From positions 22,966 through 86,965 of the forward strand of contig NZ_QRGR01000027.1 in the NCBI RefSeq assembly GCF_003367245.1: a DNA stretch of 64,000 nucleotides, read 5' to 3'. This DNA comes from Pontibacter diazotrophicus. Lineage in GTDB: Bacteria > Bacteroidota > Bacteroidia > Cytophagales > Hymenobacteraceae. The first letter of the stretch is position 1. Each line of letters opens with the position of its first letter. A model generated the notes under the pieces. The model ran no database searches, had not been told where the DNA came from, and was given only the letters and a program-made list of their open reading frames with translations. Shown piece by piece: positions 43,901 through 50,863 of the stretch. Both the position numbers and the translations under genes were made by a program.

Positions 43901-45154
43901 TTTATACTCGGCAAGCAGTATGACCTGGATGAGCTGTATAACCGGGCACATACGAGTGGCTGGTACACCGACAGCAGCCAGTACCTGAACACGCCATTCA
44001 GCGCCGTTAATACAGAAACCTTTACGGCACGCGCCAACCTGGAGCCGTTCCCTAACTTTAACGTACAGTTGGATGCACGCCGCACCAAATCTGTGATTGA
44101 GGAAGTGTTTTACAGAAAGGAGACAGATGATTTCGGCGACATCAGCGCGACAGACCAGCGCCAGAACCCGTTCACGTCAGGCTCCTTCAGCACTTCCTTT
44201 ATGGCGCTGGGTACCTTGTTCGAGTCAACGGGAGACGGTACGTCAGAAGCCTTTAACAGCTTTGTGCGTAACCGATACGACGTGCGCGATAAACTGACGA
44301 TGGCCAATGCAGAAGCCAGTGACTCATCCTATTCGCTTAACTCGCAGGAGGTACTCATGAAGTCATTCCTTTACGCCTACCAGGGGCGCGACATTAGCGG
44401 GTACGAGGCCAGGGCAGAAAAAAGCCCGTTTGGTCGCCTGCCAATCCCGAACTGGCGCATTGATTATAACGGTTTGGAGCGGCTACCTCTCTTCCAGCAA
44501 TGGTTCAGCCAGATCAGCCTTTCCCATGCTTATAACTCCAGCTATAACATTACGAACTTCACCACCTCACTGGCTTATAACCAGGAGCCAGGCGGGTTCC
44601 CGACACAGTTAAACGAATTTGGCAGGATTGAGCCATATTATCTGGTAAGCCAGCTAACGGTAATGGAGCGCCTGGCACCGCTATTGGGCATTAACTTCCG
44701 GACAAAGACAAACCTTACAGGCCGCCTGGAGTATAAAATTGAGCGCAACCTCTCGCTGAACCTGACAAATGCACAGGTAACGGAGACAAATGTGAAAGAC
44801 TATGTGGTTGGATTTGGCTATGCCACCAGCAACTTCCGTATACCGTTCAAAATCGGTGGCCAGCGAAGGGTACTGGAGAATGAGCTGACCATGCGCCTGG
44901 ATTTATCGGTGCGCGAAAACCAGACAGTGCAGCGGGCTATCACAACTGACAATGAAGGAGTAGAGCGCAGCCAGAACCAGATAACGAACGGAACACGCCA
45001 GCTGCAGCTGCGCCCAACAGTAGATTACGTGCTGAGCCAGCGTGTGAACCTGCAGTTCTATGTGCTGCGCAGCGTTTCAGATCCGAAAATTTCAACCTCT
45101 TTCCGCAACAGCGTAACCGAGGGTGGTGTGCAGCTACGAGTTAATTTGCAATAA
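37961..45154 (+). CDS. sprA: Type IX secretion outer-membrane translocon SprA (Sov)
   Basis: A giant 2397-residue outer-membrane protein, the right size for SprA/Sov, the barrel that forms the type IX secretion channel. It has a signal peptide-like start (NLLLAVATISMLGWWSQA). The body holds many beta-strand segments with aromatic ends, for example NVSLKFGARFNRNENPTIPL, RMLNFNW-like repeats (KMRLNFNWDNNANFDFENNM), TMLGARFDYRLSDDINLGAT and a C-terminal barrel strand ending VQLRVNLQ. The SprA N-terminal repeats (YIDDFEGAETPYNLGG) are seen around residue 830. The only usable start codon is a TTG at 37961; the first ATG comes 18 codons later, inside the signal peptide. Order maeB-ruvA-sprA-gcvH-vanZ is familiar from other Bacteroidota. 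Confidence 0.95.
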   Translation: MIWKSKKSNLLLAVATISMLGWWSQAEELRSTNRFRLTILNNLPLQDTVKTDTSKVQYIPSRKPTFVPADRYGNPFSTRSSSSPLLLGQPGNVQLNVELDDSLGLYNITETMGDVNYRPPSSMSLKEYSEWQQREAIRNYWRAKSAGLDGESVVSSSRLIPKLYISPVFDRIFGGNYVDIQPNGNVSLKFGARFNRNENPTIPLSQQRTGDFDFEQNISLNLVGKIGDKMRLNFNWDNNANFDFENNMKLDYTGYEEEIVRKVEAGNVSLPLNNSLIMGAQNLFGIKTQLQFGRLGVTTIASSVRGTNDEVVVQNGAQNRPFSIRVDEYDNNRHFFLSQFFRGRYDQTLRNLPLVNSGIVIRRIELYVTNSNRSTENLRNMVAYMDLGEADPFRDQFEGTRPPTAPADNAVNTLYSQIARNNTARNSSQVDTYLNSLGLQKGIDFEHVRARRLDAREYKFNPQLGYISLNTVLLPDQVLGVAFEYTYNGKTYQVGELMDDYQNLDAEQVIHMKLLRATNPSLEYPTWDLMMKNVYSLDATQITRENFQLQIVYKDDETGVDITSLKEPSPIQNIPLVEVLNLDNVNTNNDKPSDGNFDFLPGITIDPESGRIYFPQVEPFGDYLAEKLAGRPELIERYVFQELYDQTQTDAQQNNVKAKFYLNGRFQASSADEIMLPGFRIAEGSVAVYSGGTRLEEGTDYQVFYDMGRIKILNPSYISSANDLRVTYEKAELLNIQPRTMLGARFDYRLSDDINLGATVLSINEQAFINRVSIGDEPTNNTIYGFDVNLQKESRFLTKLTDAIPLIDTKVPSLVTFSGEFAQLVPAKSKSNANEDGASYIDDFEGAETPYNLGGFSNNNWRLAATPAPLVPGAGLAYSYNRAKLAWYTIDQIFYRNRDNLKPSNITDKDLENHYVRGVRRQEVFPGRDAEVSNTFEYTFDLAYYPRERGQYNYNPNLTPQGLLADDPRNNWGGISREISFDTDFDNANIEYVEFWLMDPFITGPNGRKDAAGNEIVNNEGGELVLNLGSVSEDILRDNQYAFENGLPTSPTDEQNLLETTWGLVTQQQFLTDAFTGVPGGRQFQDIGLDGLSDAGEAAYFQNSFLNQIPGAPPQMVLDDPSADNFLHHLDESYNQQNAGILARYKNFNGMENNSPENSRFSNYAFPDKEDLNRDNVINDLEQYYEYKINLNSEQLEVGRNFIVDRVTREIHGDQVTWYQFRIPVRQPTNAVGGISGFKSIRFMRMYLTQFADPVVLRFAQFQFVANQWRKFNQPITDGSPCLTCTDDARNFTVSTVNIEENGQLVEGSQDIPYTVPPGINRLRDYTSTNDRRQNEQSLQLCVEDLKDSFSKAVFKNISLDMLIYKQLKMFLHAESSDPATRDGDVQAFIRIGTDFTQNYYEYVVPLKITPPGSKTESAIWPAENQIEIALQAFVDAKAERNRLAGDRPIYMPYEVILEGGKMIRVVGNPDFSEVEGIMIGVRNPRQPNEDGRPQSVCIWADELRVTDFRNQSGWAGNARLNTKLADFANITATGAYTTVGFGGLQQKLAQRARENTALFDVTANVVMDKFLPEKWGVRIPLTLQYGALNSEPQFDPLDKDVPLEQSLTKLETPEQRDAYKKEVTTRETRKSISLLNVRKERIDTEAKVRLYDIENFSFSYSYAERLFTNIETDRDFSKTYTAGVAYAYNNTPRSYTPFANTEALRSPYLRLIKDFNFSLVPSRFAVRADLNRFYNERFLQRPDPATRFVTTRGIAPVFQKYFYFNRIYDMRWDLTKSLSLDYVATNRAVVDEPDARIDGEIDSLQYKNRIIRDNLLRGGRNTNFNQMVALNYKLPFDKFPLTDWVDAETRYAATYIWTAGSTALNQAADFKLGNTAENNTELSVNGKIDMVKLYNKVRFLKEVNSPTPTRPGAAPAANDTTAQKPQPDRKLLKSLARVLMMTRSLNVAYLENRGSMLPGYLPASRFFGFDDAFEAPGLPFILGKQYDLDELYNRAHTSGWYTDSSQYLNTPFSAVNTETFTARANLEPFPNFNVQLDARRTKSVIEEVFYRKETDDFGDISATDQRQNPFTSGSFSTSFMALGTLFESTGDGTSEAFNSFVRNRYDVRDKLTMANAEASDSSYSLNSQEVLMKSFLYAYQGRDISGYEARAEKSPFGRLPIPNWRIDYNGLERLPLFQQWFSQISLSHAYNSSYNITNFTTSLAYNQEPGGFPTQLNEFGRIEPYYLVSQLTVMERLAPLLGINFRTKTNLTGRLEYKIERNLSLNLTNAQVTETNVKDYVVGFGYATSNFRIPFKIGGQRRVLENELTMRLDLSVRENQTVQRAITTDNEGVERSQNQITNGTRQLQLRPTVDYVLSQRVNLQFYVLRSVSDPKISTSFRNSVTEGGVQLRVNLQ

Positions 45155-45179
45155 TATTTTAGCATTGCGAAAAAGACCG

Positions 45180-45187
45180 TAATTTTG
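45180..45187 (+). promoter_or_regulatory. -7 promoter box before gcvH
   Basis: TAATTTTG matches TAnnTTTG exactly. At the -33 distance the sequence is TTT rather than TTG. Leader about 20 nt. Confidence 0.5.
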
Positions 45188-45212
45188 AGAAAAATTAATA
45201 TTTACATAATTC

Positions 45213-45593
45213 ATGAACTTACCTGATAACCTAAAGTACACCAAAGACCACGAGTGGATCCGCATTGAGGGCGATGTAGCCATTGTAGGCATCACTGATT
45301 TTGCCCAGAGTGAGTTAGGTGACATTGTATATGTAGACATAGACACTGTAGACAAGCAGATAAACCAGGAAGACGTGTTTGGTACAGTGGAGGCTGTGAA
45401 AACAGTTTCTGACCTGTTCAGCCCATTAAGCGGCACCGTGCTTGAGTTTAATGAGAAGCTGGAGAACAGCCCGGAGCTCGTAAACTCTGACCCTTACGGC
45501 GACGGCTGGATCATCAGGATGTCTGTGGACGACGCCAGCCAGATTGACGGCTTGCTCAGCGCAGAAGGTTATCGTGAAGTAATCGGTCAGTAA
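45213..45593 (+). CDS. gcvH: Glycine cleavage system H protein
   Basis: A 126-residue lipoyl carrier that shuttles the aminomethyl group between the P, T and L proteins. Typical segments are LKYTKDHEWIRIEGDVAIVG, ITDFAQSELGDIVYVD and the lipoylation site TVEAVKTVSD with Lys63. The C-terminal NSDPYGDGWIIRM is also characteristic. The rest of the glycine cleavage genes are not in the window. It has its own -7 box, although it follows sprA by 58 bp. Confidence 0.97.
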   Translation: MNLPDNLKYTKDHEWIRIEGDVAIVGITDFAQSELGDIVYVDIDTVDKQINQEDVFGTVEAVKTVSDLFSPLSGTVLEFNEKLENSPELVNSDPYGDGWIIRMSVDDASQIDGLLSAEGYREVIGQ

Positions 45594-45612
45594 GCACAAC
45601 CCGTAGCAGTAC

Positions 45613-45990
45613 TTGATACTCCGATACAACCTTTTTACAATAATGTGGGCAGCAGTGATACTGCTAACAACACTGCTGCCCTCTTCTTCCCTGCCCACTG
45701 TCTCTGTCTGGTGGGATTTGTTCTCCATCGATTCCTTTGCCCACGTTTTCTTATTCTGCGTCCTAACTTTCCTGATGATTGTCGGGTTTGCAAAGCAGTT
45801 TACGCTCTTAAAGCTGAAGCACTACCCCATCCGGTATGCCCTTTTTATAAGTACCCTGTTTGGTATCTTTGTGGAGCTGATGCAGCATTTCTTTATTCCC
45901 GGCCGACATGGAGACATCGTTGATGTGTTATGCAACACGCTCGGCTGCCTGATAGGTATTGTGCTCTTTAAGTGGGTTTACGTTTGGTAA
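45613..45990 (+). CDS. VanZ-family membrane protein
   Basis: A short protein (125 residues from the TTG at 45613, 115 from the ATG at 45643) with four hydrophobic segments and the VanZ landmarks. These are LLTTLLPSSSLP after the first helix, FSIDSFAHVFLFCVLTFLM with the conserved His, YALFISTLFGIFVELMQHFF, and RHGDIVDVLCNTLGCLIGI. VanZ-like proteins occur widely, and only VanZ itself is linked to teicoplanin resistance. Function here is unknown. The TTG start is plausible because the residues before the first helix (RYNLFTI) match the family. It lies 19 bp after gcvH. Confidence 0.82.
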   Translation: MILRYNLFTIMWAAVILLTTLLPSSSLPTVSVWWDLFSIDSFAHVFLFCVLTFLMIVGFAKQFTLLKLKHYPIRYALFISTLFGIFVELMQHFFIPGRHGDIVDVLCNTLGCLIGIVLFKWVYVW

Positions 45991-46137
45991 ACTTCTGGCG
46001 CTAAGTCTAGGAGTTCCTCCCTTCTTTCCCTCTGCTACAGTTAATGCGAACCTAAAAGAAAAGCACATCCTGCTTCAGTCCTCCTCCTGCAACATAGAGA
46101 ATCATACTGTTTAAGCCCTAATCAATACTAAATAATA

Positions 46138-46290
46138 AGTCCCAGCGGGACGACCTGTTGATAGAATGAATTCTACATCCATTCAAGCTCCAGCGGAGCG
46201 GCCTGTTTAAGGTAGATTTACAGGCCGCTCCGCTGGAGCTTAGGGTCCTTAGGAACCATTAGGCTATCAACAGGTCGTCCCGCTGGGACT
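46138..46290. repeat. Nested palindromic REP/REPIN-like element
   Basis: Two nested perfect inverted repeats: outer arms of 27 bases (46138-46164 with 46264-46290) and inner arms of 22 bases (46185-46206 with 46220-46241). Each arm itself holds a short GC-rich hairpin with an AGC (or GCT) loop: GTCCCAGCGGGAC in the outer, GCTCCAGCGGAGC in the inner. The four small palindromes share the CCAGCGG core. Layout is that of a REP doublet/REPIN mobilised by a RAYT (TnpA_REP) transposase, but no such gene is present in the window. Confidence 0.8.
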
Positions 46291-46365
46291 CAAAACCCGG
46301 GCAGGTACTGCGAAACATCAAACCTTACATCTATCATCCTTCTTCCTTTGTCCTAAGCAAAGGTT

Positions 46366-46395
46366 TTGTGTGCCATTCCTGAAGTCTTATCTTTA
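46366..46395 (+). promoter_or_regulatory. Promoter of the M28 peptidase gene, start-proximal
   Basis: TTG (46366-46368), 19 bases and TATCTTTA (46388-46395), one mismatch from TAnnTTTG. Only 4 nt separate the box from the ATG at 46400, so the message would be leaderless or nearly so. Confidence 0.5.
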
Positions 46396-46399
46396 AGAG

Positions 46400-47671
46400 A
46401 TGAAGCGACTGTACACTCTGCTCTTGCTGCTGTGCCCTGCAGCAACGGCTGTCTTTGCACAAGACATGCCTCGCGTGCGCCAGACAATTGACACCCTTAG
46501 CTCCGCTACCATGCACGGCCGTGGCTATATACAGGAAGGCGATGCCAAGGCTGCCAGCTATATCCAGAACAGGTTCAGGCAGATGGGGCTTCAACCGTTG
46601 GGAGAGTCATACTTTCAGTCATTCCGTTTTCCGGTAAACACCATAGCGGAAACACTGCAGCTTCAGGTTGCAGCGCAGGTGTTAAAACCCGGGATAGACT
46701 TTGTAGCCAATGCAGCCTCCGCTTCCGGCAAGGGCAGAGCCGATGTGCTGACACTGGACAGCACCATCTTTACAGATGCCGCCGCCGCACGTCAGTTTTT
46801 CAAGCAGAACTTTAAAGGAAAGGCTGTTGTGTTCAGGCAGCAGGACCAACAGCAGCTAAGTAAACTTTCGCCACCTTACCTGCAGAAATTGCAGCAGGCC
46901 AAAGTACATGTTATACTACATCCAAAGGCACTGCTTACGTCGGTGGCTTCGCAGCAGGCACCGCTACCGGTGCTGGAGGTGCTGGAAGCGGCATGGCCGA
47001 AGAACGCCAAAAGCCTTACGTTTGAAGTGAAAGCGCAGCTAAAGCCACAGCATGAGGCGCAGAATGTAATCGGCTATATAAAAGGCAGTACCCAGCCAGA
47101 CTCCTTTCTCGTTTTCTCCGCCCACTACGACCACCTAGGCGGGCAGGGCAAGGACGTATACTTTCCCGGGGCAAATGACAATGCCAGCGGCACGGCTATG
47201 CTGCTGGAGCTGGCAGGATATTATAGCCTGCCACAGAACAGGCCCGCTTACAGCATTGCTTTTATTGCCTTTGCTGCAGAGGAAGCAGGCCTGCTAGGCT
47301 CGTTCTACTACACCGAAAATCCGCTGTTTCCGCTGCCCCAGATCCGCTTTCTTGTGAACCTCGACCTGCTGGGCACCGGCTCCGAAGGAATGATGGTGGT
47401 AAACGGCAAGGTACATGAGCAGGAATTCAACCTGTTACAGCAGCTGAACGAACAGCACCAGTATCTTCCACAGATCAGGAGCCGTGGCAAAGCCGCCAAC
47501 TCAGACCATTATCCTTTCTCCGAAAAAGGTGTTCCAGCCTTTTTCTTCTATACCCTGGGAGGCACCGCCGCCTACCATAACACCAGGGATTATGCCTCCC
47601 AACTGCCGCTCACGGAGTTTGAAGATGTATTCCAACTGCTTGTAGATTTCGCTGGAGAGTTGCAGGAGTAA
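46400..47671 (+). CDS. Exported M28-family zinc aminopeptidase
   Basis: A 423-residue protein with a signal peptide (MKRLYTLLLLLCPAATAVFA). The C-terminal two thirds form an M28 peptidase, with metal ligands in SAHYDHLGG (His and Asp), PGANDNASG (Asp), FAAEEAGLLGS (Glu-Glu), VNLDLLG (Asp) and SDHYPFSEKG (His). Between the signal and the catalytic region is a PA-like segment (GIDFVANAASASGKGRADVL) that often covers the active site in these peptidases. It probably trims peptides in the periplasm or outside. It has its own promoter just before the ATG and is convergent with yicC. Confidence 0.92.
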   Translation: MKRLYTLLLLLCPAATAVFAQDMPRVRQTIDTLSSATMHGRGYIQEGDAKAASYIQNRFRQMGLQPLGESYFQSFRFPVNTIAETLQLQVAAQVLKPGIDFVANAASASGKGRADVLTLDSTIFTDAAAARQFFKQNFKGKAVVFRQQDQQQLSKLSPPYLQKLQQAKVHVILHPKALLTSVASQQAPLPVLEVLEAAWPKNAKSLTFEVKAQLKPQHEAQNVIGYIKGSTQPDSFLVFSAHYDHLGGQGKDVYFPGANDNASGTAMLLELAGYYSLPQNRPAYSIAFIAFAAEEAGLLGSFYYTENPLFPLPQIRFLVNLDLLGTGSEGMMVVNGKVHEQEFNLLQQLNEQHQYLPQIRSRGKAANSDHYPFSEKGVPAFFFYTLGGTAAYHNTRDYASQLPLTEFEDVFQLLVDFAGELQE

Positions 47672-47800
47672 GTTGTCAGAATCAGGATTCTCAGAATTTC
47701 AGGATTGGCAGGATAACCAAATCTTGATCCCTGCCCTCGCTCGCCTCCGGCGAGTGTGCGGTATATGGAGGCGTCTCGCCTCTTTGTCTTTCTGATTCCT
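47672..47800. repeat. Tandem CAGGATT motifs followed by two short GC palindromes
   Basis: Right after the M28 stop codon CAGAAT...CAGGATT occurs twice (47677-47689 and 47692-47706), then a shortened CAGGAT (47709-47714). Further on, CTCGCC/GGCGAG (47740-47754) and GAGGCG/CGCCTC (47768-47782) form two 6-bp hairpins, each with a three-base loop. The loops and short stems resemble the small units of the element at 46138, though the sequence differs. Confidence 0.55.
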
Positions 47801-47830
47801 TCTCTCCCTCTCCCTGCATTGAGATAAAAT

Positions 47831-47871
47831 AAGAGCGCCTGCTGCTGGACATATCAGCAGCAGGCGCTCTT
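47831..47871. terminator. Bidirectional terminator between M28 gene and yicC
   Basis: A 17-bp perfect stem (47831-47847 with 47855-47871, core GAGCGCCTGCTGCTG) lies between the two convergent genes, 15 bp from the yicC stop codon. Confidence 0.88.
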
Positions 47872-47886
47872 GCACTTTACTCTAAC

Positions 47887-48768
47887 TTATAGAATATTGT
47901 TTATCTGCTCTTTAATCTTCTCCAGTTCTTCTTTCATCTCCACCACGTGGTGCTGTATAACGGAATCGTTGGCTTTAGAACCGATGGTATTAATCTCCCG
48001 GCCGATCTCCTGGGCAATGAAGTTTAGTTTTTTGCCTGTTGGCTCCGGCAGGTATACTGTTTCAGTAAAATAATGCAGGTGATTGACCAGTCGCACCTTT
48101 TCCTCGGCAATATCAAGCTTCTCAATGTAATACACCATTTCCTGCTCAAAGCGGTTCTGGTCGAAATGCTCTGAAACGGCAAGCTCCGTCATATGCCCAC
48201 GAATGCGGCTACGGATGTTTTCCATACGCACCGGATCGTGCTTATCCACTTCTGCCAGCAGAATCCTTATCCTATCAATATAAGACATAATTTCGGCTGT
48301 CAGTGCCTTGCCTTCATCGCTACGGAAGGCATTAATGTTTTGGAGCGCCTCCTCCAGCAGCGGTTGTACTTTGCTCCAGTCAGCTTCCGTTGTTTCTTCG
48401 TCCTCCTGCTCCTGCTGCAATACCTCCGGCATGTGCAGCGCCAGCCGGAACAAGTCGTTCTTCGAAGCGCCTACCATGTCGGCTGTCTCGCTCAGCTCGT
48501 TATAGTAAGTCTGTAGCAACTCTTTGTTGATGGTGTTCTTCGCCTTCTGCGCCTTATTCTTCGAAAGTTCGATATTAACACCGACTTTCCCACGCACCAA
48601 AGCCTTCTGCACCATATTCCGGATATCATACTCATGGTCTGATATTACCTTCGGAATGCGCACACTGAGGTCCATGCTTTTAGAGTTCAGTGACCGGATC
48701 TCTATAGAAATGGAATATTGGTCGGCATCAAGACGTGCACTCCCAAAGCCTGTCATAGACTGCAACAT
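47887..48768 (-). CDS. yicC: YicC-family endoribonuclease
   Basis: A 293-residue protein of the YicC family, now known to include an endoribonuclease. The N-terminal part (MLQSMTGFGSARLDADQYSI and EIRSLNSKSMDLSVRIPKVI) is the best-conserved signature. The C-terminal DUF1732 part ends in a typical run (FNIAQEIGREINTIGSKAND preceding IQHHVVEMKEELEKIKEQIN). It is cytosolic, with a coiled middle. Length is normal. It is a single gene between two plus-strand genes and is divergent from purQ. Confidence 0.95.
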   Translation of the reverse strand: MLQSMTGFGSARLDADQYSISIEIRSLNSKSMDLSVRIPKVISDHEYDIRNMVQKALVRGKVGVNIELSKNKAQKAKNTINKELLQTYYNELSETADMVGASKNDLFRLALHMPEVLQQEQEDEETTEADWSKVQPLLEEALQNINAFRSDEGKALTAEIMSYIDRIRILLAEVDKHDPVRMENIRSRIRGHMTELAVSEHFDQNRFEQEMVYYIEKLDIAEEKVRLVNHLHYFTETVYLPEPTGKKLNFIAQEIGREINTIGSKANDSVIQHHVVEMKEELEKIKEQINNIL

Positions 48769-48855
48769 AAGCTACTTGTATTAGTATCTATCGCAAATTA
48801 ACTAAAATTATCCAATCTTGCTTCCCCTGCGCCACGAAAGGTGGTTTAATGTATG

Positions 48856-48882
48856 TTGCCTATTATAAATTGTTTAACTTTG
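48856..48882 (+). promoter_or_regulatory. Promoter of purQ, start-proximal
   Basis: TTG (48856-48858), 16 bases and TAACTTTG (48875-48882). Only 4 nt separate the box from the ATG at 48887, the same gap as in the M28 gene, so the mRNA would start at or next to the start codon. Confidence 0.5.
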
Positions 48883-48886
48883 CACT

Positions 48887-49579
48887 ATGAAATTTGGTGT
48901 AGTCGTTTTTCCAGGGTCCAACTGCGACCAAGACCTTGTAGATGCCATCAGTACGGGCATGCAACAAGAAGTTGTAAAACTGTGGCACAAAGACCACGAT
49001 TTGCAAGGCTGTGATTTTATTCTCCTTCCGGGTGGTTTCTCCTACGGAGATTACCTGCGCTCCGGTGCAATTTCACGCTTCTCTCCTATTATGCAGGAGG
49101 TCATTCAGCACGCTAACCGTGGAGGCTACGTAATGGGCATCTGCAACGGTTTCCAGATTCTGACAGAGGCGGGTTTGCTTCCAGGTGCTTTACTGCGCAA
49201 CATAAACCAAAAGTTTATCTGCGAGAACGTATACATTAAACCTGTAACAACCAACCTGCTGCCTACGCGCCTGCTGGATGTAAATAAGGCGTATAAAATA
49301 CCTGTGGCACACGGCGAAGGCCGCTACTATGCTGATGAAAACACGCTGAAAGCTTTGCAGGACAATGACCAGATCATGTTTGAGTACTGCAGCAATGCCT
49401 CTGACACAGGTGAAATCTATAACATCAACGGCAGTTTACTGAACATTGCCGGTGTGAGCAACGATAAAAAGAATGTATTTGGCATGATGCCACACCCGGA
49501 GCGTGCTGTAGACCCAGAGTTAGGCAACACGGATGGCCGCGCCATTTTCGAATCTATTTTAGAATTGGTGAACGCATAG
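48887..49579 (+). CDS. purQ: Phosphoribosylformylglycinamidine synthase subunit PurQ
   Basis: A 230-residue class I glutamine amidotransferase that supplies ammonia to PurL in purine synthesis. The active-site Cys86 is in VMGICNGFQIL, preceded by the oxyanion strand LLPGGFSYGDYLR. The His/Glu pair is in MMPHPERAVDPE. The N-terminus KFGVVVFPGSNCDQDL is typical of PurQ. PurS, its partner, is at 56647, while PurL is outside the window. A start-proximal promoter precedes it and a terminator follows. Confidence 0.96.
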   Translation: MKFGVVVFPGSNCDQDLVDAISTGMQQEVVKLWHKDHDLQGCDFILLPGGFSYGDYLRSGAISRFSPIMQEVIQHANRGGYVMGICNGFQILTEAGLLPGALLRNINQKFICENVYIKPVTTNLLPTRLLDVNKAYKIPVAHGEGRYYADENTLKALQDNDQIMFEYCSNASDTGEIYNINGSLLNIAGVSNDKKNVFGMMPHPERAVDPELGNTDGRAIFESILELVNA

Positions 49580-49601
49580 CCGCCGCCAAGATACCGTATT
49601 T

Positions 49602-49640
49602 AACAAGCCCCGTCTGCGCATCGCAGGCGGGGCTTGTTAT
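49602..49640 (+). terminator. Terminator of purQ
   Basis: A 17-bp stem (49602-49618 with 49622-49638, one G-T pair, core AAGCCCCG) is followed by ATTTT. Confidence 0.9.
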
Positions 49641-49689
49641 TTTGAGGTTAAAGTATCGGTGTTATCAATGTAGCGGAACAGGAGCAGAC

Positions 49690-50853
49690 TTAGGCCTGGG
49701 TTGAGCTCAGCATCTTGTTAACAGCATCAATAATAACTTTAACATCATTGGGATGATTGCCGACTACTTCATCCCGCTCCTTCCCGAGACGCACGATTAC
49801 AAGATCCTTTTCAGGTATCACAATAATATACTGGCCTAAAATACCGCGCGCATAAAAAACATCCTGCCCTTTATAGTCTGGCATCAGCCACCAGTGGTAG
49901 CCATAAAAATTTACTTTTTTGCCGTCTTTTGCTTTTGGAAGACCATTTGGCGTAAGCGAAGCCTCTACATAGGCAGGAGGTATGAGCGTGTCACCGTTCC
50001 AGAGGCCATTGTGCAGGTACAATCTGCCGAGGCGGGCAAAGTCGCGGGCGTTGGAGAAGAAGCAGCAGTAGGCTTTCTCTATGCCTTCAGGTGTATCCAC
50101 GCTCCACTCAGCATCATGCGCGGCACCAATTGGTTTCCACAGCTTTTCTTCTGCAAATGCACTCAGGCTTTTGCCCGTGGCTGCCTGCAGCACAAAGCCT
50201 AACACCTGCGTATCGCCGCTTTTGTAAGTATACTGCCGTCCTGGCTCTTCTACAGCCTCCAGCCTGTCAATCACTTTTCTCAGGTTGGTGCCGTAGTAGC
50301 TTTCGGTGGTCATGGAGAAAGGGTTGATATATGATTCATCCCAGTTGAGGCCGGAACTCATCCAGAGCAAATGCCTGATTCTGATTTTAGATTTGTCTCC
50401 TTCTCTGAATTCCGGCAGAAAATCCCCCACCGGCTGCTCCACACTTTCAATTTTTCCTTCTTTTATGGCTATCCCGACCAGCATGCTCACGATGCTTTTA
50501 GCCATTGAGAAAGAATTACTCAACGATTCATCAGAGTAGCCATCCCAGTATTGCTCGAAAAGAATAGAGTCGTGTTGTACTATCAGGAAAGCCACGGAGC
50601 GCAGTTCCTCGTGCAGGCGCTCCAATTCTGCAGGAGACGAGAGTTTATTATAGTCCACCGCTAATGGCCATGGCTGCGCCATTGGCGGCGCCTCTATCTC
50701 CCGCTGCTCAAAGATGGTGTTATCGTCTATATCCGCTAAGTTATAGTAGATGGCCCGGTACACGTAGTTCTTGTCAGCCATGTGAACCCAGGCCGCAAAC
50801 AACACCAGCAATAGTAAGGCCCCGAAACCATAACGTCTGCCTTTTCGGCTCAT
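49690..50853 (-). CDS. Membrane-anchored serine hydrolase (beta-lactamase/PBP-like fold)
   Basis: A 387-residue protein with a single N-terminal transmembrane anchor (YGFGALLLLVLFAAWVHMA) and a serine beta-lactamase-like domain. The SxxK motif is SMAK (Ser116, Lys119), with a probable Tyr motif in YKSGDTQVLGF. SGLNWDESYINPFSMTTESY is a conserved-looking loop. Family members include class C beta-lactamases, esterases and D-amino peptidases, so the substrate is open. It begins 10 bp after the giant protein gene stop codon and is the last gene of that minus-strand operon. Confidence 0.88.
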   Translation of the reverse strand: MSRKGRRYGFGALLLLVLFAAWVHMADKNYVYRAIYYNLADIDDNTIFEQREIEAPPMAQPWPLAVDYNKLSSPAELERLHEELRSVAFLIVQHDSILFEQYWDGYSDESLSNSFSMAKSIVSMLVGIAIKEGKIESVEQPVGDFLPEFREGDKSKIRIRHLLWMSSGLNWDESYINPFSMTTESYYGTNLRKVIDRLEAVEEPGRQYTYKSGDTQVLGFVLQAATGKSLSAFAEEKLWKPIGAAHDAEWSVDTPEGIEKAYCCFFSNARDFARLGRLYLHNGLWNGDTLIPPAYVEASLTPNGLPKAKDGKKVNFYGYHWWLMPDYKGQDVFYARGILGQYIIVIPEKDLVIVRLGKERDEVVGNHPNDVKVIIDAVNKMLSSTQA

Positions 50854-50863
50854 AGAATGCGTT

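Larger units (their letters stand above)
45991..46399. other. Intergenic interval carrying a nested REP-like element
   Basis: These 409 bases have no protein gene. They contain the palindromic element at 46138-46290 and the promoter of the M28 gene (46366-46395). The rest shows nothing clear. Confidence 0.7.

Noticed and set aside
46138..46290. Nested palindrome as a simple transcription terminator for the VanZ gene
   Set aside because: No T-run follows either stem, it lies about 150 bp past the stop codon, and the repeated small hairpins in each arm are not expected of a terminator.
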